This document shows, in pieces, positions 8,552 through 13,698 of a DNA stretch of 13,698 nucleotides. The notes below the pieces were generated by a model, which saw only the letters and a program-made list of their open reading frames with translations, was not told the origin of the DNA and searched no databases. Source of the stretch: Mycoemilia scoparia (lineage: Eukaryota > Kickxellomycota > Kickxellomycetes > Kickxellales > Kickxellaceae); contig JANBPU010000385.1 in assembly GCA_027575805.1 (NCBI GenBank), forward strand, positions 1 to 13,698, in the 5' to 3' direction. A program made the translations under genes and the position numbers. Numbering within the stretch: the stretch's first letter is position 1; every line of letters begins with the position of its first letter.

Positions 8552-9165
8552 TGTGATATATATTAGGATTGTTTGTTTAAAGACAGCTATAAATAGGACT
8601 GTGATATTAATAATGTAAAATATAAACATAAAAGCCATAAAGTATACACTAAATAGTGGTATCATGATTATGGGGATTTTTAAAATTCAATATTATACTT
8701 GTGCGTTCACAATGCTGCCCCCAATAAACATACAATCATCAAAACCCATTAGAGAGATTGAATGTATGGTAGACTAGAGTGGGCTCTCGGACTTTGGATC
8801 ACTTATGAGCCATTTCATATGCAATTACAGGGGGCCCATTTTTGTCCATGGCTACGTGAAATATGCCCATATAAACATAGCTAATTCAAAAGTAGCAATA
8901 GGAACGTAGATTTTAAAGTAATATATTGAATCACAAATAACAAAACAAGACAAAAATATCAATACCGTTCTCGACGGAAAAGACCTATCATCACGAAATA
9001 AAAAAAATGACAAAGATTAGCCAAGGTTCAAATGAAATAAATATGACTGTGAAAATCGTCACTTTTGTATAGACGATTTGTATATCAGAAATAATTTCTC
9101 AACACATGCAATGCAAATTTACATTACTGGTCTGCCAGGGATAAACTGTATAAATATATACGTCA
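8552..9165. other. MED1 upstream region and non-coding spacer
   Basis: This is the 5' flank of MED1 (minus strand). TATTTATAG on the minus strand (complement of about 8587-8595) lies 37-45 bp before ATG 8551; it may serve as a TATA element or lie in the 5' UTR. The rest is AT-rich with no ORF above background and no RNA gene motifs. Confidence 0.45.
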
Positions 9166-9953
9166 TCATTTTACAAATCGTCTCTCAAATAGGATTGAAT
9201 GAGTTAAAAATGGCCGAGGATACTTACCATCAGGAAGAATGATAATATAGATAAGGTATAGCAGAGAACAAAGTAAAAATAAAAAGAAAGATTGAGCGAG
9301 AGAGAGAAAGACAAGAATGATAATCAGCTTAAAAAGACTACTTGTGCGAGGGCTTTTAAACACATCATTAAACTATACACAAGAAAAATTTTCAACGGTA
9401 ATCAAACGACTAATTTTGGATCAGTAGTATTTGAATAGAAAAAGTCTGAAATTCAAAACAGAAAAGGTTGTAGTATAGTGAGTGAGTGGGAAATATTCAA
9501 AACAAAAAACACTGGGAACGTTATAGTGTAATAGAATGAAGTGAGATCGATATCAGAGAATAAGTAGAATTAAAAAGAATTAATACAAAGCCGAGTAGCT
9601 AGTGAGTGTTGATTGATTGAACGAAACTAGAATAAAAGAGCAAGGATGAAATCGGAGTGGAAATAAAACAAGATAGGAGATATAATAACTATTTACATGC
9701 AAAATTACAGAAAGAAAAAATAATGTGGAAGGGGAAGAAGAAAGCGCGCAATGATGCAAGAAAACTTGGGAAGCAAAAATAGAAATACGAGAGATCGAAT
9801 TCTTTGGAAAGTCAATCCAAGAAGAGATCCAACAAAGAGGCATTCGATTAGAAAGAAAACAGCGGTCTATGAACACGTATACAACGACTGCTTATATATG
9901 CACGAAGAAATTTTAAAGAGTGAGAGAACGTGTGAACTCCGAATGTGGAGTGT
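9166..9953. other. Purine-rich (+ strand) non-coding stretch downstream of Yippee gene
   Basis: The + strand is strongly enriched in A and G (for example AAAAAGAAAGATTGAGCGAG near 9280 and GGAAGGGGAAGAAGAAAG near 9727). It lies directly 3' of the Yippee gene, so in a Yippee transcript it would be pyrimidine-rich 3' UTR or termination region. Open frames here (minus 9166-9363 and 9580-9876, + 9751-9957) look like products of skewed composition: Phe/Leu/Ser-rich on one strand and Lys/Arg/Glu-rich on the other. No family was recognised. Confidence 0.5.
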
Positions 9954-10965
9954 TTAGGATTCGTCGATAACTGACATGATGCTCTTCTCGATAATATACA
10001 TTCCTTCTTTGAATTCGTTTTCTGGGTCCATGGCTTTCACCTAAAACAGCCACAACAATATTCATATAGGTTACCCACGCACAGATCAGATCACAATAGT
10101 CACAACCACATATCACCAGATCCTTGGAGTAAACAAAAGCCTCTCAACAAATGTACTTACATAGTGCCAACCAATATAGTCTCCACAACCACAACAATAA
10201 ATATCTCGAACCATATGTATTCCACTGCTCATATTTCGTTCCTCAAGCTTTCCTTCGGTATGATTAACCCTAAAACAAGCCATACGTATACATATAAAGT
10301 CAGCAAGGGTGCTGTTGTAGCAAATCATTTGGTAGTTTCAATGTAGCTTTGGGTTTCCTGTATCCTAGTGCTGCATGGAGATTATATCAGCGAAATAATC
10401 GCACCAAATCAGGAAATTACGCAGGAAGGAACTTACACTTTGGTTACCAAATAGGATCGACCAAACTTGCCATTGTAGTTCTATTGCGGAAATACAATGT
10501 ATAAAGGATCGTCAGTTTATTCCTTTTCAGTTATTAAAGCCAAGCCAAGAAAGTAACAGTGACAGTAGACCCATATTCAAAGAAAGTGGCGGAGAGCCAA
10601 AAACAAGATTGTGAAGCATATCACACAAATCTTGCTCTCACATGCACATAAACGAAGAAATGCGCATAACACCATAGGCACATATGCCAGGGATTTCTGT
10701 GCTAGTTTATCTGCTACCACATCTCTGATACATATACTACACTGTGCCGTGCTTTCTCTCTCAGCTAAACCTGACATGCTGCTTCTAGCACACATAGACA
10801 CACACAGAGAGAGAGAATGCAAGTATAGGTAGCCTAGAAAGAATAAGGTTTAATGAAAGGTATACATACTTTGGAGTAGACGAATTTCCTGAGCGTAAAG
10901 TGAGTACCGCATGAGCAAGCGTATATCCCCTTTGATTTAAAGTAGCGCTTATAACGGAATCCCAT
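9954..10965 (-). CDS. Yippee family zinc-binding protein, four exons
   Basis: Assembled by eye from the minus strand: exon 1 10965-10870, exon 2 10480-10437, exon 3 10269-10161, exon 4 10040-9954. All introns are GT-AG (donors GTATGT, GTAAGT, GTAAGT; acceptors AATAG, TTTTAG, TTTTAG) of 389, 167 and 120 nt. The 336-nt product encodes 111 aa, the usual Yippee/YPEL size. Family features in order: MGFRYKRYFKSKGIYAC at the start, NYNGKFGRSYLVTKVVNHTE, GIHMVRDIYCCGCGDYIGW and FKEGMYIIEKS; the last resembles the YKEGKFIIE motif of the family. An in-frame TGA lies eight codons before the ATG, so the start is well fixed (A at -3, G at +4). Yippee proteins bind zinc through CX2CX52CX2C; here the first pair is C17-x-C19 while the 52-residue spacing to C72 and C75 is exact, so one residue is missing in the first knuckle. 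It resembles budding yeast Moh1 in VVN.EGK. Family role is poorly defined (nuclear, centrosomal or growth-related in animals; stress-linked in yeast). Confidence 0.88.
10041..10160 (-). other. Yippee intron 3 (120 nt, phase 0)
   Basis: The donor is GTAAGT directly after the codons for GWHY, and the acceptor TTTTAG comes before GTGAAAGCC. Removing it joins IGWHY to VKAMDPENEFKEG in frame and matches the Yippee family order, which supports the boundaries. Confidence 0.85.
10270..10436 (-). other. Yippee intron 2 (167 nt, phase 2)
   Basis: The donor GTAAGT follows ...ACCAAAGT, and the acceptor TTTTAG precedes GGTTAATC. Joining GT and G creates a Val codon and gives TKVVNHTEGK, a family-like junction. 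Both boundaries are therefore supported by frame and by homology. Confidence 0.85.
10481..10869 (-). other. Yippee intron 1 (389 nt, phase 0)
   Basis: The donor GTATGT follows the codons for VYSK, and the acceptor AATAG precedes AACTACAATGGC. It is clearly longer than the other two introns and holds GA/GT-rich simple sequence (CACACACAGAGAGAGAGA on the + strand, about 10799-10816). Open frames within it (minus 10577-10822, + 10611-10832) have no recognisable product and probably arise by chance. Confidence 0.8.
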
Positions 10966-11006
10966 TTTACCAAAACCTTCGTAAAGTCAAATAGTAGTTG
11001 TGGTGG

Positions 11007-11022
11007 ATATATATATATATAT
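11007..11022. promoter_or_regulatory. (AT)n tract in the Yippee upstream region
   Basis: An alternating AT run lies 42-57 bp upstream of the Yippee ATG at 10965 (minus strand gene). Its position and sequence fit a TATA-like element or a nucleosome-poor promoter tract, but it is close enough to the ATG that it could lie in the 5' UTR. Confidence 0.4.
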
Positions 11023-12060
11023 ATCTGTGAATGCTTTCAATAATGTGTGTCAATAACTGCGGTAGAGATGAAAGGAAGCCAGTTCTTGGTTGTACTAGTA
11101 CTATAGACAAAGAGCTCCTATTTATCCTCCACAGACAATAGTACTTGAGACTGTTACTCAAATGCGAACCGAAATTGCGGTTACAAATATATGTATAAGG
11201 CCTTTAAGAGAAGGTTGAAAAGAGCGAAAACTATTTAGAGCGACAGTGTGGTTCAAAGAATCCGTTGTCGACACAGAGTAAACTAGTCGAAATATATCGA
11301 TGTGGGAGTTGTAATATGTTGAAGTAGGTAGAGAGAGAAATAAGGGAAAAAACGCAAGAGAGAAAGCTATAAAGAGTCAGCGGGATTTATATAGACAGAG
11401 AGGGTTTTGTCAGAGAAGTAAATGTGAGCTGGGCTGACAGAGTGACTGGCTGACTAGATGACTGGCTAACTCGGTTGTTAGCTTTCTCTCGTTCACCTTT
11501 ATAAAATTGAATTGAATAGGAGCAGGGTGAGGGTCAGATGAGTTACCACACACAAACAGATACAGTGATGGAGAGAGAGAGGGCAATAACAAAGATAAAT
11601 GGTGTGACGGATAATAATATTAGCAGCAGAAAAGAAAAAGAGAAGCCACCAACACAATAGAAGAGTTTATTGAACTAGATGCTGCTGTGGTAGCAATGAT
11701 TATGATGGCTGGTTGGAATAGGAATAGGAAATCTAAAATAAGCAGTAGTGTAGTGGAAGAGAAAGAGAGAGCAAGTAATGACAGCAGCAATGGCCTTGTG
11801 AAAAAGGATGTATGTAGGATATCGAGTGAAACAGTAGGAAGCAGAAGCAGTTCTTGTGAGGCAGCTCGAAAGGTTTATACGAAAATATAACTGCTTGTGA
11901 ATAGGTTAAAGGTTGTGAATATATATAACAAATCGATAAACTATTGGACTCGTATGTGTGTGTTGTAGCTTTATTGAAAAATACCAAGAGAGAAGATAGG
12001 AGAAGTATCAATTGAGAAGGTGGGCCAGAGAGAGTCGCTTTTTAAATCAAAGTACTGGAC
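11023..12060. other. Purine-skewed non-coding region upstream of Yippee gene
   Basis: The + strand is rich in GA runs (for example around 11330-11400, 11568-11582 and 11755-11780), so the minus strand, the sense strand of the Yippee gene, is CT-rich, as often seen in fungal upstream regions. It also holds a tandem pair of near-identical 16-mers (11444-11459 and 11460-11475, GACTGGCTGACTAGAT type) and a small inverted repeat GCTAACtcggttGTTAGC (11464-11481). The largest open frames (minus 11733-12011, + 11687-11890) show no recognisable domain. I see no supported gene. Confidence 0.5.
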
Positions 12061-12268
12061 AGAACAAGGCACAAACGCATATAACCATTAACAAGAACTA
12101 GCATGACATGATAGTTGTAGAGCCAAAGGCATTTACGAATCCAAAAGCCAGGGTGGGCCAGAACCAGCCAATTAATAACTGCAGATAACACAATACACAC
12201 ACAACCTAAACCAGGTCAACGAAAGAGCCTGTGTGTGGAGAGCGATGGCACATTTTCTGTATGCATTT

Positions 12269-13056
12269 CTATAAACCTATCACGCAAAGCACGCATACAT
12301 TATAAACGGACCCACGATCCAAATTGAAGACATCATCATAATCTTCTTTGAGCTGCCATTGTGGAGTCAGCAGCAACAGTGATGAGATGGGTGGGAATCC
12401 CATGATACAGTCAATACTTGAAGCCATGCACATAGTGGCTGGACTGGCTGGTGCAGCAGTCGATGTTGTGTGTATCAAGCCAGTGACACTTCAGTAGTAG
12501 CAAAAATAGCCAAGATAGTAATGATGACAGCATTTAAAGCACAACCAGAATCAACAGCCATCTTACCAATTGGCAAGGTCTCCACCGAAAGGGAACAGGC
12601 AGGTACCCTCACGCATTCCCTGCAAATCAGCCCATAAACCATACGTTTTGGCTGGTGTCTCAGCGATGATTGGCTGGTGTCCAAGGGAATATCTTAGTGC
12701 CCTTTTAGAAGAGACTGCTCAGCCATTTGAACTATCAAGAATAAGGGGAAATTGATAATGATGGGCAATCAATTCAATGTTGTGTGAAGCAGCTGACCTT
12801 TCCCATCACCATCAAAGAGTCTCCGATCTTTGTCAAAAATAGCCTTGCCAAAAAAGGCGAGGGTAATGGTGGGCTGTAAATTGGCATCTACGGTGAGATG
12901 CTGCCTCCACAACTCGAGCGCAGCAAAGCCCAAAAAAGGTCGACTGATACATGGCACCACTTTAGTCATCTTCTGGCCATTGGTACAAAGGAACAGAGCA
13001 GACCAGCCCTTCAAAGAGAGATCAGGAGAGCAGGTCACAGTGTTGGTATGTTTCAG
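12269..13056 (-). other. Weak candidate for an unrecognised spliced gene
   Basis: No family was recognised. On the minus strand an open frame (13056 down to 12798) includes QHLTVDANLQPTITLAFFGK and FDKDRRLFDGDGK, then a GTCAGC donor. A CAG acceptor at 12652 joins in frame to exon 12651-12567 encoding KTYGLWADLQGM, REGTCLFPFGGDLAN and a good GTAAGA donor. From there two paths are open: (a) acceptor before 12443, reading to a TAG at 12269 through WQLKEDYDDVFNLDRGSVYN; (b) exons 12447-12418 and 12352-12280, ending in the hydrophobic tail MMSSIWIVGPFIMYACFA and a TGA. No convincing 5' exon or ATG was found. The stretch is less AT-rich than its surroundings, so open frames are longer by chance on both strands. 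A secreted or membrane protein gene, a decayed gene or plain non-coding DNA are all possible. Confidence 0.22.
12648..12681. repeat. 22-bp tandem duplication with TTGGCTGGTGTC units
   Basis: TTGGCTGGTGTC occurs at 12648-12659 and 12670-12681. On the minus strand each copy gives GACACCAGCCAA, that is, two possible CAG acceptor sites 22 nt apart in the candidate gene at 12269-13056. Because 22 is not a multiple of three, use of one or the other would change frame. Confidence 0.7.
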
Positions 13057-13571
13057 TCAGCTGATAAATGAATGTCTTTCCACTACAAAGATAAATTACT
13101 CACTACTAACCAAAGAGTCACAGCACGCTATGGCTCGGAACTATGCCCGGTGCGATTGCATGGAGAATAGCAGTAGCAGAATTATAATCACCGCCATCAC
13201 TTTGGTTCTAGACTTCCCTTCCTTCTCTCTATCCTTAGCAACTGCCACAGCTGCATTACTTTATCCATGGAAATGACGTGCGACCATGGCAAAATTAAGT
13301 AGCTAGCAAGTATTTGCTATACATAGCTATAATGGCAGCAGTAGTGACACACATAAAATGTTTGCTCATTGGGAATGGCTGATGCAGAAGGCCGGATTTG
13401 GTTCTCGTCTCATCATCGTAATTCATCAGCATTTTATTTGTATGTGACTGAAACCATTCGCCAACTCACAATACTTCCTTTTGATCAGATTTAGGCTCAT
13501 ATATCATTTCCAATCCACGAACCCTCTCCTTTTAAACATGAACTTTTCTTCATGTGATTTACTACCTGGCT
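13057..13571. other. Right-hand spacer without a supported gene
   Basis: The minus strand contains a short signal-peptide-like frame from an ATG at 13197 (MAVIIILLLLFSMQSHRA, then TAG). No good donor lies before that stop, so it is not joined to the downstream candidate. The rest is AT-rich spacer; nothing else was recognised. Confidence 0.4.
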
Positions 13572-13623
13572 GAAAGTTCACTAGTAAAACTGGACATCCA
13601 TTTGACTGTGATTCCCCCTATAA
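13572..13623 (+). mobile_element. Copy 4 of the MITE-like element, left part only
   Basis: GAAAGTTCACTAGTAAAACT continuing GGACATCCATTTGACTGTGATTC, then CCCCTATA, matches the core of copies 2 and 3. The outer left terminal repeat is missing. The core breaks off exactly at CCCCTATA, where the next copy begins in the opposite orientation. Confidence 0.65.
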
Positions 13624-13698
13624 ATATGGGTCATAATTTATGAAGGGTGACTTTTGGTGGCCGCTGATCATAGGGTGATAATCACCACTGATTAGCGG
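13624..13698 (-). mobile_element. Copy 5 of the element, inverted and cut by the window end
   Basis: ATATGGGTCATAATTTATGA followed by AGGGTGACTTTTGGTGGCC is the reverse complement of the right end of copy 3 (5932-5970), so this copy runs opposite to copy 4. Beyond it, CCGCTGATCA...TGATTAGCGG (13661-13698) forms an imperfect palindrome with GGGTGAT/ATCACC in its arms. The GATCA and GGGTGA words recall positions 13-35 at the left edge of the window. Confidence 0.6.

Noticed and set aside
8552..8665. A 38-codon N-terminal extension of the MED1-like frame
   Set aside because: It is hydrophobic only because the underlying DNA is AT-rich promoter-like sequence; the ATG at 8551 has a good context and is followed by typical polar Med1 N-terminal sequence. 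A membrane segment would make no sense for a Mediator subunit.
9751..9957. 68-codon + strand frame starting ATGATGCAAG
   Set aside because: It is rich in Lys/Arg/Glu as expected from purine-rich DNA, lacks a known motif, and runs into the end of the Yippee coding sequence on the other strand.
12280..12798. Fungal GH75 chitosanase or ML/NPC2-type lipid-binding domain for the right-hand candidate
   Set aside because: Short resemblances (DANLQP to the DANIHP of chitosanases; LTVDA and a Cys-Pro-like spacing to ML domains) do not hold in order or length, and the key residues of either family are not all present.
12830..13276. 148-codon + strand open frame
   Set aside because: It begins at TTG rather than ATG, has no recognisable domain, and all frames are rather open in this less AT-rich stretch. 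It overlaps the equally weak minus-strand candidate.
1..13698. CRISPR array, phage, operon or bacterial defence system
   Set aside because: There are no regularly spaced direct repeats; the genes have introns, polyA signals and eukaryote-specific products, and no ribosome binding sites or polycistronic spacing.

Overview
The window looks like nuclear DNA of a fungus. Three of its genes belong to families that are recognisably eukaryotic: the APC/C subunit Cdc27/Apc3, a fungal-type Mediator subunit Med1, and a Yippee zinc-binding protein split by GT-AG introns. AT-rich intergenic DNA, pyrimidine-rich tracts before start codons and very long Ser/Asn/Gly/Asp-rich inserts fit an early-diverging fungus (for example Mucoromycota). 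That lineage guess is inference only; no rRNA or other marker is present.

Layout. 1-417: fragment of an inverted-repeat element, then the CDC27 upstream region. 418-4014 (+): intronless CDC27/APC3-like gene, 1198 aa. 4015-5367: intergenic, with a second element copy. 5368-5517 (+): 49-aa single zinc-finger microprotein with a TATA box and tandem AATAAA signals. 5518-6031: convergent spacer with the best-preserved element copy (5850-5970). 6032-8551 (-): intronless MED1-like gene, 839 aa from the preferred start. 8552-9953: no supported gene. 9954-10965 (-): four-exon Yippee gene, 111 aa, reconstructed here by splicing. 10966-13560: mostly non-coding and purine-rich on the + strand to about 12060, then a 12.2-13.2 kb stretch holding a weak, unrecognised spliced-gene candidate on the minus strand. 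13572-13698: a further element copy with a second one apparently inserted head-on into it, running off the window end.

How the parts relate. This is a set of independent housekeeping-type genes, not an operon or defence system: Cdc27 acts in the anaphase-promoting complex, Med1 in Pol II transcription, and Yippee proteins are small conserved zinc-binding proteins. The common thread is a family of short terminal-inverted-repeat elements (MITE-like, apparently inserted at TA) lying in the gaps between genes and at both window edges. The most novel observations are this element family with its nested copy, the orphan zinc-finger microprotein, and a Yippee protein whose first zinc knuckle is CxC rather than CxxC. 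I found no strong evidence of a new multi-gene system.
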